Part shown: piece after piece, positions 23,771-35,056 of the stretch
How positions within the stretch are numbered: position 1 is the stretch's first letter
How the letters are laid out: every line of letters begins with the position of its first letter
From: Schistocephalus solidus
Taxonomy: Eukaryota; Platyhelminthes; Cestoda; Diphyllobothriidea; Diphyllobothriidae
Reading direction: 5' to 3'
NCBI GenBank assembly: GCA_017591395.1
Contig: WEDG01000303.1
Location: 62,001 to 126,000 of the forward strand
Length of the DNA: 64,000 nt
Program-made: the position numbers and the translations under genes
Notes under the pieces: model-generated
The model's database searches: none
The model's input: only the letters and a program-made list of their open reading frames with translations
What the model was told of the DNA's origin: nothing

Positions 23771-24488
23771 CACAGGGCATCCTTGCCATAATTTGCGCGG
23801 TTGGTCAAAAGCCGGTTGAGACACAAACCTGTATGACACGGTTCCTCCGGGCCTTCGCGTCAGGAACTTAGATTCTGTTATATCCCCCTGCCAGTTTCTG
23901 CCTGGAATTGAAGCAGAGGAGAGCTTTACTGAGACGGTCACTCTGTGCCTGCATCAAATCTCCTGTCTGTGGCGTCGCTTACGTCCTTGGCGTGTTCCCG
24001 TTGGATCAGCTCTGGATGTCCGCACGGGCAGTGATTCGCGTGTTGTCGGTCCCTATAGGTCGCGCATAACGCGGCGACGCACTATTGGCTGACTCATGCG
24101 AGGTTGTTACGTCAGCCTGATCTGCCAGTTGGCGGTTCTTTGTCAGGCCGGACGGCGGGATTGGTGCGTAATGTTCTGGGCTGTCCTAATACCCCCCAAT
24201 GTTAAAGAGCGGACCTCGTGCGTTCGGCGACCGGGGTCGAACGAAGTCAGTTAGGGGGCATCTAGTTCTAGCGGACCTCACGACGGCCCCGACCACATCT
24301 AGCACCTCAGCCTTGAGAGTCGGGAAACTGAAAGTGTCAAAAAGTAGGTCCAGCACCGACTTGTTGTCTGATCTCGTTCGGTGCCTCAGTTGGTGTGCGT
24401 GCTTTCACACACGTCCTCTATTTCTTAATAGAAGCGAAGAGTCGAGTTCCAGGAAGTAGTTACGAAGTCGGACATACGATCGCTAGAA
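23771..24488. other. no gene recognised
   Basis: Moderately GC-rich sequence. The open frame at 24199-24459 has no motif. The last 60 bases begin to resemble the family II Penelope terminal sequence also seen at 32940. Confidence 0.35.
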
Positions 24489-25440
24489 CAAGAGCTTTAT
24501 TAGCCCGATGTTCCTGATTTTCACTCGAATCCATCCTCAGAGACAGAATCAGCTAAGGGTATTGGATCGCGCAGGTTTTGCAGATAGTTACAGGTGGTGT
24601 GATAGGTGTCTGACCGACCAGCTGTTGCAGTATGCAGTTGCCATGGCTAATTTGGCTCGCCGACATTGGCACCAGGAGCAGTGACCATCCGCGCGCGTTC
24701 TCCACATGACTAACTACTTTGCCCAGACAAAGTCTCAACACTGAATATGGAGCAGGTAGGTTGTTTCGCTTGTTGATTGATTGAGACCTAAAAACATGAC
24801 TCGAGCAGTGTACGGCTCGCGATTGTCGCCTCTAGTGAAAATTTCGGCTTCACCAAACTTGAATGTGTGGCCGGGTCCCGTAGAATGAGCCGCGACGTGA
24901 GCGCCGGATTCGTTCCACCTCACTGCTGCTATGAGCTCGGTCATTCGCGTTCGGGTAGGCTTCCAGTTTCTCCGACATAGTTGCCTGGGCAAAGTAGTTA
25001 GCCCCGCGGAGAACGCGTGGATGGCCACTGCTCCTGGTGCCAATTTCGGCGAGCCAAATTAACCAAGAGCACAAACGGATCACGAAATCCCACCATCAGT
25101 AACTCGACTACGGGTCATCATCGCACCACATGCGACCACGTGCGATGAACGAGGCAACCGATAATGTTGACAAGCACGCTGGCGCACAGTTACGGCATGG
25201 CAACTGCATACGGCAACAGCTGGTCGGTCAGACAACTATCACACCACCTGAAACTATCTGTAATGAACTCGGAAACTGTCAATGTTGATAGGCTTGTAGT
25301 GGCCTAGCAACCACATCCTATAAATCTGCAAAACCTGGGTGATCCAATACCCTTATTTGATTCTGTTTCTGGTGTTAGATTTGATTTAGAATCCGAAAAG
25401 ATAGGCTAATAAAGCTATTGTTCCATTGATCGTGTCTTCT
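24489..25440 (-). mobile_element. Penelope-like element (family II) 3' fragment flanked by inverted terminal sequences
   Basis: The left arm at 24489-24726 and the right arm at about 24983-25440 are imperfect inverse copies. They share AGCTTTATTAGCC, GGGTATTGGATC, GTGTGATAG followed by TGTCTGACCGACCAGCTGTT, TATGCAGTTGCCAT, AATTTGGCTCGCCGA and AACTACTTTGCCCAG. The right arm has about 130 extra bases. Between them is a GIY-YIG coding remnant. Reading the minus strand, the order is terminal sequence, GIY-YIG, inverted terminal sequence. Confidence 0.65.
24735..25000 (-). pseudogene. GIY-YIG endonuclease C-terminal half (Penelope-like family II)
   Basis: The frame reads RTRMTELIAAVRWN, HVAAHSTGPGHTFKFGEAEI and TRGDNR. 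This matches the R-x-R-x-x-E-H/L…A-x-H…G-H-x-F-x-F…A-x-I pattern of the C-terminal half of GIY-YIG domains that end Penelope-like elements. The N-terminal GIY and YIG strands and the reverse transcriptase are missing, so this is a 5'-truncated dead copy. Confidence 0.6.
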
Positions 25441-25739
25441 TCTTCCTCTATCTGTCTCGATTTCAAAAACTACACCGTGTACCCTTTTGATTTCACTCTC
25501 CATCCAGGGTTCTGCTTTTCAGGCATGGTTTCGTACGTATACGTCTTTCCATCCAGGAAACTGGATTTGCTTGGCTGGGCCTCTCGATCTACAGCTTTCA
25601 GGTACTGGAGACACACATCAGGTCGATCCACCTAGCTGGGTCTTTGGTGTCGTTCGAAAGGTTAACAAGAACATGTTTGGTTGTTTCATCTTGATGTCCG
25701 AGTTCCACATTTTTCTCAGTGAATTCACACTTCCAGTAA

Positions 25740-26352
25740 CTCGATTTCAGCTCCTCAGTTTTCCTCACCGTGTATTCCGCAGTGGTTACCGGAACATCGA
25801 AAACCTCTGGTCATTTCGATCATGCGCCGCCACGATGAGAAACATGTTGTTGTACAATAGACCTACAAAGTCCGTGCGGATTTTACTCCAAGGTTTCATG
25901 GCTTTCGGCCACGGTTCTAGTGGGATTTTCTGAGATGTCTTTGCAAGCCGTCCGCGTGGGCCAAGACTTCAGACATATGCTCCGATGTTTCCGATAATCC
26001 AGGATCAGTAAAGATGTTTTCCTGCTAGCTGTTTAACCGCTTAATTCACGGATGTCCTCATTGCAGCTCCAGTAATAACGTGCCGTATATTTAGACGGTA
26101 TTACGTTGATTATCGTTCAGTCCTGTATAACTGACCCTTTCGATTCTTAAAGGCCTTCAGCGATGTTTGGGTTCCGTCATCGGCAGACCAGCCATGCAGC
26201 ATGAATTCCTTAACTTTAAATAGTAGTGAGTCGTCCGCTATCACAGCTCCGTTGTGCTCGGCTGTGGCGGGAACCTCCCAAAGTTTTTCCTCTTCTTGGG
26301 CCAGAGCCCCCGAATCACTTTTCTCCTTGCCGTCTCGAGGTGGAGTCACCAC
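25740..26352 (-). pseudogene. Ty3/gypsy LTR retrotransposon pol fragment (zinc-binding region and integrase core start)
   Basis: On the minus strand, 26352-26110 encodes a segment with LLFKVKEFMLHGW and TSLKAFKNRKGQLYRTE. This is the region just before the HHCC zinc-binding domain of Ty3/gypsy integrases (L-x-x-V-x-x-x-x-x-x-G-W … F-x-x-R-x-x-L). After a stretch broken by stops, 25910-25740 encodes WPKAMKPWSKIRTDFVG, NNMFLIVAAHD and, after a frameshift, FDVPVTTAEYTV. This is the start of the integrase catalytic core; the Asp of TDFVG is in place. The HHCC motif, later catalytic residues, LTRs and reverse transcriptase were not found. Dead fragment. Confidence 0.7.
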
Positions 26353-27224
26353 TGAACTTTACACATCCTCCAGAATAGGGTTTGGCGCGACTCGCAGTAG
26401 TTTACCAAGGCTTGAGGACCTCTTACTCGGCGATCGCTCGTTTTTTTACGTGACGTTTTCCTCATGCTCTGCTTTATCCTGACTCAAAATAGTTCGATAA
26501 CATTTATTCTGCGGTCTGGTGGTTGCTGAATAGGGCGCACCCTGGAAGCTTAAGAGGGCAGAGGTCTTAGTATTATAAAAAGTGAGCCATCATCAATATT
26601 GACCTCTGGCGGGGATTGTGGGGGTTGCCATGGAAATGGTTTCGTCTGATGCGTATTGTGGATCTTAAAAAGTTACCACAAGAGTCACATCCTTCTTTGG
26701 TACGATACAGAACCGTTTCTTGTCACTTCTTTGATGCGAAATTGTTGCACTGCTCCTATGTGATAATCTTTAGGGTTGCTGTACCAGCGTCTTCTTAGTT
26801 AAGCGGGTAATGCGAAATGGTAAAATACGTCCATCGTCTATAGTGTTTTCCCTTATTGCCTTTGACAATAGCATTAGTAGACGGCGTGTCATTGCGGAAG
26901 ACCAAAAAATGGTCCATAGAGGAGAACGAGATGTGACGAATTTGTGAGAAAAAACAAAATCTCGGGGAAAAAGACTACGATTCAGTAAAGGGGCGTTGTT
27001 TTCGGCCCTACCTGCATATCAAACTAACTATGCCACTCACTAAACATAAGTAGGCACAACTGTGTACAAGTAGTCTCTCATCATGTGTGTGAGGTTTAGC
27101 TTAAATGAACAATCCTCAAAACGGCGAAATATACTTGAATTAGCCGTGTTTCTTATAAATTACCAGCGATTAAATGCAGAATGACGGCGGTGGCTCCTCC
27201 ATATCCCTGAGTAAGTAAATCCTG
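26353..27224. other. no gene; part shared with 39900-40240
   Basis: 26345-26640 is similar to 39905-40240 in the same orientation (shared phrases include TAGGGCGCA, GGAAGCTTAAGAG and GAGGTCTT). It may be the upstream part of the same LTR element. The rest shows nothing recognisable. Confidence 0.45.
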
Positions 27225-27770
27225 GTGTGTGCGTTATGGGGGCCAGGTCGTGCTGTGTCACGCGAAGACGGGTACGCCGAGCAGTCAGCCAATGCACCCA
27301 CTCCAACCACAGCCAACTGACTGGCTCGGATGGTGGTCTGATTGTGGGGGAGAGAGTGAGGTCGACAGCTCAGCACATTTTTCCTCACTATAAACAATCG
27401 GACGCGCTTGAAACGATCCCGGTGCGCTAAAAGCCGTGGCTTGGAAGGTTGCCAACTGACGGGATAACGCGGACCGCGTGGTCAGCCCAATGTGTGTTTT
27501 GTGTGGAGTGGCTGACTAGCGGACTGAGAGTCAGGCTACAATGACACCTTCTTAATGTGGCCTTTATGGCACTCCCACTCCATGGGATCCGAGCCAGGTG
27601 TGGTGGTACGCCGAGGGGTGGCTCCGACCGTGCCAGCCACCTGCGCCCTCTCCCATATCTGGTCTTCTTGAATCTGTCAAGAAGAGTGTGCGGTAACGTT
27701 AAGCACCGCGGTTTGGAAGGTTGCCAACTGACAATTACACTCAGACCTCACAGTTAGTCCAATGTGTGTT
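27225..27770 (-). repeat. dispersed repeat family A, long reverse copy with partial tandem end
   Basis: Reverse complement of the first 350 bases of the 2.6 kb unit with high similarity (GCCAACTGACGGGATAACG, CCGCGTGGTCAGCCCAATGT, GGCACTCCCACTCCATGGGA). A second shorter piece at 27695-27770 repeats the TTGGAAGGTTGCCAACTGAC start. Confidence 0.85.
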
Positions 27771-28809
27771 GTGTGGAATCGCTGAATCCAGAAAGATTAT
27801 GGCAACAATGATATCTGCGGAAGATAGTGCAGACAATTATTTGGACGCTTTAAGAATTGGGCATTTAACCTAGACGGTAAGAAACATTCAGTTCAGTTGG
27901 AAAAATGAAAATGTCTTTGAAACGCTAATTGATCGGGATTCATTTCAAAGCTTAAAGAAAGATCGAAGGTTTTATTATGTGATCGACGCACTGTTGACGA
28001 CATGTACATAAATTCGAAAAAGATGAAAAACGTAGAATTTAGGTGCCACATATATTGAATGAAGAACAACATAAAAAGCACAAAAGCACATTTGAAAATA
28101 TTGCTTTCAAGAGGATCATTTTTCTGCCTCAAATCGGATCTGGTGGCTGAAAATAAATAATTTTAAACGTTCAGACTGCGTTCAACGTTGTTTGTAAGTA
28201 GAGTTATGTTATTTATCTGGCGGGACCAGAAAGAAAGGGTTGATCCCGATTTTAAACGTTGACTGTTAAGTAAAGTCAGCAGCAAATGTTCATTTTTAGT
28301 CGAGGATTAAGTACAAAATGACCAGAATATGTGAAAGACAGAATTGGGTAATTTTTGTAATATGGAAATACTAGGTTGCTTGTTGAGCCACGAGAGAGGT
28401 AATGCTGAAACCACTTCGCTGAGAAGACCAACCTCATCCACTGCATTCACGAGACATCATATTATCACTTATTTTAGTCGATGCAACGTGGCCTTGCTAG
28501 GAAACGCTTAAGGTTTCTTGAAGAAGTAAAAAAATATACTCAAAAAATAGACTGCTTCAAAAACCTACCCGTTTTCTACCACGAAAACCATTGGTTACCC
28601 GAAAGTTGGGAACAGTTTAGTGAGGTCAGTGGGTACCACCTCGAATAAAATAAAATACGTACTTATTTCCAAGTAACCGTTGGGCTATTTCACAAAAAAA
28701 CTGGCAAGACTTGATTCCCACTTCTAATTAGATACTACTTAACGAATTTGTGGATTCCATACGTTTCCGTAGGCTGGGCAGGTAACTTGACCCAGGAGTT
28801 TACGTCAAC
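27771..28809. other. no gene recognised
   Basis: AT-rich sequence. The minus open frame at 27893-28132 is rich in Phe and Met with no motif. Confidence 0.4.
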
Positions 28810-28911
28810 TCACGGCTCTCGGTGGGGCCTTGTAGTTTAGGGGGCTAGAGTGTTGGTTTCATTGAAGCGTTTCCCTTGCAGGCATGGGTTCGAATCCCCC
28901 GTGGTCGCCAA
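28810..28911 (+). repeat. tRNA-like SINE head (family T)
   Basis: Contains an A-box-like TAGTTTAGGGG (28833-28843) and a perfect B box GGTTCGAATCC (28887-28897). The implied acceptor stem does not pair (GGCCTTG against GTGGTCG) and the T stem is broken, so it is a tRNA-derived repeat rather than a functional tRNA gene. Confidence 0.55.
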
Positions 28912-29305
28912 GTTTTTCACAACTGTGTCAACTTAATAAAACATAGAAATATACATAGCGATGGTAATCAATAAATTTTCCTCTACGTATTTCAAATATT
29001 CTCAAATAAATGCAAGTGGATAAGCTGGCGCATTTTACCACTGGTCCATCTTCTTCAGAAATAAAGGCCCCATTTTAAGATGCGAAGCAGACTATAAAGT
29101 TATCGGGTTAATATTAAAATAATGATAGATTGGCACTCACCGATCGGTTTCGGGCTCCACTTTTCACGTTTGGCGTTGAGGCTCCCTCATAGTCCCACCA
29201 GCAGCCACACAGCAGAATAACATTACCGAAAAACAATAATAATAATATAATAAAAAATAATTTGGTGTGTGATTTGAAAGATAACAGAATTCAGTTAATC
29301 CGATT

Positions 29306-29372
29306 GCGAAAACCTTGGCGGCCTCAGTGCATTTCACAACACAGACATAGATTCGAATCCCATCACGGGCGC
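29306..29372 (+). repeat. tRNA-like SINE head (family T), partial
   Basis: Contains the B box GATTCGAATCC (29350-29360) followed by CATCACGGGCGCC, like the element at 28810; the 5' half is missing or diverged. Confidence 0.4.
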
Positions 29373-29558
29373 CTACATTTTCGAAATTTGGTCAAATCTG
29401 TCAAAACCACAATAGTTAAGCCAGTCTGATTACGATCTTGTAAATTTCCCATTGGTTGCTTAAGCAATCCTGCTTGGCCATTCAGCCTACTAAGCCAGAT
29501 TAAGCAGACTTCGTACGTTGCAGTACATTGTTGGGTAACTCAATCAGATGTTTCTAAA

Positions 29559-29662
29559 CTCACGGTCTTCGGTCACAGTTTTATATCTCAAGCGCTTAGA
29601 ACTTTGCCTCTGATCAATACGTGTCTCTTGCTTGCACGGATTCTAATCCTCCTGATACCTTC
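29559..29662 (+). repeat. tRNA-like SINE head (family T), diverged
   Basis: Colinear with 28810-28911: CTCACGGTCTTCGGT at the start, GTGTCTCTTGC in the middle, and a decayed B box (GGATTCTAATCCT). Confidence 0.45.
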
Positions 29663-30149
29663 GCGTTTTCATTACTGCGTTGTGTGAAGTTGTTGTGACA
29701 CGGCCTGTTAGGTGTTGCACGAAGCGAATGCTTGATCGACGGTTGTCTCAACCCCAACGCGGTAGAGCAAGCGAACCAGATCAGCTAAGCTGACATGAAA
29801 AGCTGCGTCTGTATAGCGTCCCGTTTAGATTGGTCATGTTCTGTCCAATTAACTTTAAGAGGAAGATAGAGGAGAGCCGAGCGACTTCTTGCGAATATGG
29901 ACCAATCAGATTTGAGGGGACACTGTGGCTACAGCCAGTACGGGACGCCGTGGGGCGGTCGTTCATGGCATGCAGCGCGGGCGACGCGCGCACATGCTTG
30001 TCCAGGAGGCTGACTCATCGTGAAAATTCAGACATTCCCAACAGAATTAAAGTGTTCTTTACATATGTTAAAATGTCATTTGTTGTAATCGTGCATCTGT
30101 ATACCTTGCAGTCAAAATCACCTCCTGCACCGTTATATACTCTACATTA
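29663..30149. other. no gene recognised
   Basis: The 106-residue open frame at 29830-30150 (+) has no motif and no paralogue in the second copy of the duplicated segment that begins nearby. Confidence 0.4.
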
Positions 30150-30767
30150 ACAAACCATGCTTTCATCAGAAAGGTGCATAAGAATTAGTGGTTTAACAGT
30201 ACCAATCATCATTATGTAACTTTAAGTAGTTGTATTTGGTTAGAAGTAGTTTTTGAAATGGGTTGTTTTTAGATATGCCTTAATTAATATAGATATCTTG
30301 AAAATACCCGTTCTAATTTACTTATCCTTGTGGTATTCGCTGTTAACCGGGTATTGGATGATATCAGGATGAAGACATTGGGAAAAATTTTTTTCGTGCT
30401 AGCTGTTTCTCTATACGCGGCGTAACATTAAAATTACGTGAAATGACATAATACATTTCGAAATGCAAGTCAAGAATGTAAGAAAGTACATTTTGCCTCG
30501 TTGCGCTAATGTAAATTTCAAAAAAGTCCGCGGACTATCGTGCCTTTGGTCCTACCCTGTAAAACGACTTAAATATTCAAACTGGGTAATTTTTTGCAGA
30601 AAAATGGGTTCGCGGGGTCTTACGTGTTCGCTGAAGTTTTCCGTGAACTTTACCAATATATTTAATTTCCCGTACAATCCATAAACAAAAGATTGCATTT
30701 ACGTTTGAAACAAAGGCTAGAACAATGTTCTTTAGCCAGTTTTTCCAACAAAGATCAAAGCCTCTCT

Positions 30768-30796
30768 AGGTAGTCACGCGGGTACATATGAACGCA
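30768..30796 (+). promoter_or_regulatory. 29 bp perfectly conserved upstream block (left copy)
   Basis: Identical at all 29 positions to 52240-52268 (includes AGGTAGTCACGCGG and TACATATGAACGCA), while the surrounding sequence is clearly diverged. It lies about 300 bp before the start codon. Selection on a promoter or 5' UTR element is the simplest explanation; this is inference. Confidence 0.5.
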
Positions 30797-30959
30797 TTGG
30801 CGATCAGGCACACGCCTGTGCTAGGCCCCATTGATCGAAAATGGCGTGACGATGATGCGGCAGATCTCCTGTGTTGTGCTCACTATCTCCGCAGTCCTAT
30901 AAAAAACTTCACACACGCCGGCTTAAGGGGGAGGCGCTTAACTCCTAGCTCATTGCTAG

Positions 30960-30972
30960 TGATATATATGAT
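30960..30972 (+). promoter_or_regulatory. TATA-like element (left copy)
   Basis: TGATATATATGATT about 125-130 bp before the ATG, at the position matching TGATATATAAATATATATAT in the right copy. The preceding CTCATTGCTAG and CTCGTCGCTCA also match. Confidence 0.35.
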
Positions 30973-31094
30973 TGAAGAATTGAAATTTAAGAGAGCATTG
31001 CACAGTGAATCTTATCCACTGCTACGCTTGGTTCGTTGGTGGCACATTTTTGTACTTTTAAGTTTGAATCCTTCGCTGAATCTCGTTGCTGGAT

Positions 31095-31991
31095 ATGCCG
31101 GAAGCTAAGGAAATAGGCACTTTCATGTTTGGTATGTGCCTTATTATCCTTGGTACATTGGTTATTACCAAACCGGATTTTATGACAAATTTAAGGTAAG
31201 TTTATGTGTCTTAATTTAAATCGGTTGCATACTTAACAATTTTAAGCCAGTGTTCTGTGAAAATTATTGCAATTTTTTATCATAGCATCTGAATGTTTCG
31301 TGGTAAGCCTAACGGCCGTTTACTGAATATGCCCACATATCCTCAAATTGCCAAACAATAGCTCAATAATTGAGACTACTTCGCTTTCGGATTTGAGAAA
31401 ATGAGCCATACCTTCTAATGTATCTAATAATATTAAGTACTTTTCAGATTCACTCTATTGTTTCAGTATTTGCAAATAACTGCAAAATAAAGGTAGTTTT
31501 TATACGTTGAGTGGACATAAGGGAGCTACGCATGATATAAAACCCCATAGAATTGTAATTACGCTTCGCTCATTCCGGGTAAATATAAAACTGGACTGCC
31601 ATTTATGGTTTTCTGAACCTGACATCAGTTGATTTGTATTTTACACATGTGCTTAGAGATCTTGGCAGATTAGTCTGAAAAATCTTACTATAGTTAAAAC
31701 TACGTAATGCATTTGGCAAGGCATGGAATTCTAACTAGTAAGAAAAAATTCACACATACTACTTATTTTATATGCGTTGCTCTTTCGTAACGAATTTTTT
31801 AAAGTTACTGAAACCATTTCAAACGCTTACAGATTTTTTGCAGGTCGCAGATTGGACAATCAAGTAAAACCTTTTTTCTCGCAATGGGAGCATTAATGGT
31901 TCTAAACGGTGTATACGTTTATTTCTATATAAATCGACGTTACAGAGAGGAGTCTGCCAAAGCCGCTGAGAGTGCTTCAAAGCAAGAATAA
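31095..31991 (+). CDS. 82-residue two-helix membrane protein, two exons (paralogue A)
   Basis: Exons 31095-31195 and 31844-31991, intron 648 bp, phase 2 (AG|GTAAGT donor, TTTTTTGCAG acceptor). The protein has a short N-terminus, a hydrophobic helix at about 8-27 (GTFMFGMCLIILGTLVI), a loop with KPDFMTNLR, a second helix at about 44-64 and a charged Ala-rich tail ending AKAAESASKQE. It suggests a hairpin with both ends on one side of the membrane. I do not recognise the family. Its reality rests on the paralogue at 52607-53358. That copy keeps the start, intron position and phase, the P-D-F and R-S loop, the RRY and KAAE tail and the stop; most differences are conservative substitutions, plus one two-codon indel. 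An AATAAA lies 31 bases after the stop. Possible roles (subunit of a larger membrane complex, tegument protein) are guesses. Confidence 0.8.
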
Positions 31992-32021
31992 ACTTTTCTC
32001 TTTTGAAAAACTTATCAATCA

Positions 32022-32027
32022 AATAAA
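32022..32027 (+). terminator. poly(A) signal of paralogue A
   Basis: AATAAA 31 bases after the stop, in the block CAAATAAACTGTT that is conserved in the right copy (TAAATAAACTGTT). Confidence 0.65.
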
Positions 32028-32530
32028 CTGTTCGAGTCACTAAAAACCAAACTTGTTCCCTTTCAAGAGTATATTTATTTAAAAAGCGAGAAGGCACTGG
32101 GTGATTTTTCAATAACAAATGTAACATCTTTGTCTGAAAAACAATGCTATTACCTCCTAACGATACAGGCATGCCGTTACTGGGGTAACACCAGAGGATG
32201 TTTCATCTCATAGTAATGTTTTACGTATAAATTATCATCATATATAAATGGTCGTACCGTGTACCTATGAGATTGCTCTAGTGCCACAGATTCAAGTGGC
32301 GTGCAAACGTTTGGTATGGACTTAGATGTTTAAAGTAATATATTTGAGCCTATAGTGGTTGTGGTTCAAACCTGCTGGCGTTGAAAATGGATAAGGCATG
32401 GGCAATTTTGTAAACGGAAACTTTACTTCGGAGAGTGCAGCAAGTGATTAACTGGGTAAGTGGCAGGTTATGAAAGTTACAAAAATACATGCTGATGTGG
32501 GTAGAGGGATAAAAGTTAGCTTCCGAAACC

Positions 32531-32939
32531 GTAAGTGTTCTTTACTGTACGACGGGCTCTGACGTCATATCCTCGAAATCCACTATCTGTTTTGTGCCAA
32601 ACTTAACCCAAATCAGAACCTTAACATTAACCCCAAACCTCACTGTGTTTATCACGCTATTCTTTTAACCAACTCTAATCTCACACTTCACCTATCCCTT
32701 GAGCGTTTTTAGGCTTAATCAGAAACCAAACCCTTATATATAGGCCTACCTAATTCAAATAAGTAGGCATGATATTGGACTAACAACTAAGTGACTTACA
32801 TATTAGATCGTCAGTAGCCAATCAAACAGAGCTGATTAGGCTACTTGTTTTCGATAAATCGTGGTTCATGCATACCAGTTAATGTTGTTTATATGTTAGG
32901 CAGAAGCCATCTGAACACCTTTAAGGAAAAATCAGTCAG
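32531..32939. other. no gene; short CCCTAA-like stretch and a family 2.6 kb fragment
   Basis: 32595-32735 has scattered AACCT/ACCCC variants. 32868-32940 resembles the TTCATGCATACCAGTTAATG block of the 2.6 kb unit followed by GAACACCTTTAAGG. Confidence 0.5.
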
Positions 32940-33410
32940 TACATTAGAAGCGAAGAGGCAAGTTCCAGGAAGCAGCCGCGAAGGCAAAGACACGATTGCT
33001 AGAAGGGGAGCTTCATTAGTCTGAGGCTTCGGATTCTCACTCGAATCCAGCCTCACAGAAAAAATCAGATAGGGGTAGTGGATTGCTCAGGTGTTGCAGT
33101 ATTTATAGGATGCAGTTGGTACGCCACTATATGTCTATCACCATCGGCGGCTCCAAAATCCACAGCGGATAATTTCACGTGATGTGATACTTGTCTAACT
33201 GGCCAGGTGTAGCAGTATGCAGTTGCTGTGCGCTTGCGTGCCTGTCAAAATTATCCGCTCCCACGTGCATCGCAGATGGTGGCGCGTAGTGCCACAACTG
33301 CCCGCAGTCAAGTTGCTCTCTGCCGGAGTTTCGTCACCCAAGTGGGTTCTTGGGTTAATTGGCTCACGCGGAGAGAGTGCGGATGACCACTGCTCCTGGT
33401 GCTAGCCAAA
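32940..33410 (+). repeat. Penelope-like family II terminal sequence
   Basis: Matches the arms at 24420-24726 and the inverse of 24983-25440: AGAAGCGAAGAG, AGTTCCAGGAAG, ACTCGAATCCAGCCTCA, GTATGCAGTTGC and CACTGCTCCTGGTGC. No GIY-YIG or RT coding is attached. Confidence 0.65.
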
Positions 33411-34139
33411 TGGCGGAAGAACTCACAGAAGAACCATATTTCTTGCTGCACTTTCATGAATTTACCACGTTTCTAGGCTCCAAAACAATTCTAAAGCGCT
33501 AGCAGTGAAAGTATCTCCTATGTAGGCATTTTCAAAATAAGATGAGTGTGAAAGTGCCTATGAACAGGTGCGCTAAACTGAGTCAGCAGGGAAATCGTTG
33601 ATTATTCTTTTGGGTCTCAGTCCTTTTCATGACTGACAGTCAAACTGGATTGTCTCCTACTCACTGTGGCCCATGTAACACTCATCCACGTGCGGAACTA
33701 TCTACCCACGTAGTAAATTGCAAGCTCCACACTGGGGTCAGGTCGTGCGTGTGGTACGCGTAGGCGGGTGGTTCATCTATTTCATCCACTGCAGTCAACC
33801 TCATCACTACTTACTTGACAGGCTCCGATAGTCCACTCGTGCGGACCATGGCAAATGAATTCCCACGGAAACCGAATAAATCTGACGCATCCGTACCTAT
33901 AACGACGCGCATAGGAGGTGATATAGTGATGTTGGAACTCGGTCCTTCTTAGAGCTGATGAGTTACGCCACAATGGCTCACTCGTAAGGTGCCCTTTGTG
34001 CCATTCCCACAATGTGAGATACGGGCCGCCTGACCCATCTGAAGTAGAACTAGGGGATAAACGTGAGGAATGGTAATATTTATAAGCCACTACTCCCTCA
34101 TTCATCTCCGTTTGTCTTGACATTGACTTATCAAGCAGG
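33411..34139. other. no gene recognised
   Basis: 33720-33780 has a short family A-like piece (CACACTGGGGTCAGGTCGTG). The minus open frame at 33782-34159 has no motif. Confidence 0.4.
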
Positions 34140-34790
34140 GTGAGATAGATGCAGCTCAATTCCGCCTAACTATCGATAGTTCGAGGGTCGGTTTCAACGA
34201 GTACCACCGTGCTCTCCAAAACATGGTGGCGTGGTGAGGGTCATTAGCGCGTGCAAGTGGCTCGCGTGGCGTAGCTGCCCCTAGGCATGCCGCCACACAT
34301 GGCTCAGATCCCAGTTGAGTGGGAGCGCCACAGGGGCCATGTTAAGAGGGATCCATTGCAACCATGATATCTTCAAGCACACCAGGTTGGTTATGGGGAG
34401 GAAAAGGCTCTTGGTTCTTCAAACTCACTTCCTATGCCTATTCGCAGGCCCCAGTCACTATTCGAGCCAGTACATTGTCTGGTGCGGCAAATGGACGCAG
34501 CTGCTGACACACCTAATGACATCGTCTACACGTACCTCGTACATGACCTGACACCCTGACACAAAGATTTCACTTGAAAGGCGGTGAGGGACTCACATCT
34601 CCCATGTCTGAGTGCCAGGGTTCCCGATAAGACGGACCCATTGCAGCCTGACTCTTGGACCCTCTAAGTGGGCCATTCAACAGAAACACACATTGGGCTG
34701 ACTGTGACGTGTGAGTGCAATCGTCAGTTTGCAAGCTTCCAAGCCACGCCGCTTAGCACACTGTGATTGTCGCATGCTCGGATCACACAT
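34140..34790 (+). repeat. dispersed repeat family A, diverged and duplicated copy
   Basis: 34180-34375 holds the GTTCGAGGGTCGGTTTCAAC variant and GGCTCAGATCCCAGTTGAGT. 34625-34770 holds CCATTGCAGCCTGACTCT, ACACACATTGGGCTGAC and CTTCCAAGCCACG. An unrelated roughly 250-base piece separates the two halves. Confidence 0.7.
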
Positions 34791-35056
34791 GCAGCAGAGG
34801 AGCCACATAGACCGGTACTCGACAATCCCATTTCTCACTTACTTGAGAGGTGTGGTTTGTAAACAGGCGTTCCGTGAGGTTGGACGTGAGTATGTATGAT
34901 GCAGGTGCGGAGAGATATGGTAATTTGGTATGGCCAGCGATGCTCTACCATAGGTTTCCATGGAGGCGCATGCGGTCTGTTATGCCCATACGCGAATGAA
35001 AGTGCGTGGATAGTGCGGACAGTTGAGTCGGGTACGGTGGGTGTATGTTGGTGCTC
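34791..35056. other. no gene; probably 3' UTR of the adjoining non-LTR element
   Basis: Lies just 3' (on the minus strand) of the zinc-finger end of the element at 35057-37330; no coding signal. Confidence 0.35.

Larger units (their letters stand above)
30150..32530 (+). repeat. segmental duplication, left copy
   Basis: Colinear with 51595-53850, with many substitutions and small indels. Landmarks are ACAAACCATGCTT near the start, the perfectly shared 29-mer at 30768, the gene, and ATACATGCTGAT near the end. It contains one complete two-exon gene. The divergence shows that the duplication is old. Confidence 0.85.

Noticed and set aside
28810..28911. Functional tRNA gene
   Set aside because: The B box is perfect but the acceptor and T stems do not pair, and related copies nearby mark it as a SINE head.
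30150..31095. Spliced-leader acceptor before the membrane-protein genes
   Set aside because: The right copy has a TAG after a pyrimidine-rich run near its ATG but the left copy does not, so the signal is not conserved.
31819..32172. 117-residue minus-strand frame
   Set aside because: It is antisense to exon 2 and the 3' UTR of membrane-protein gene A; the right copy has no matching frame.
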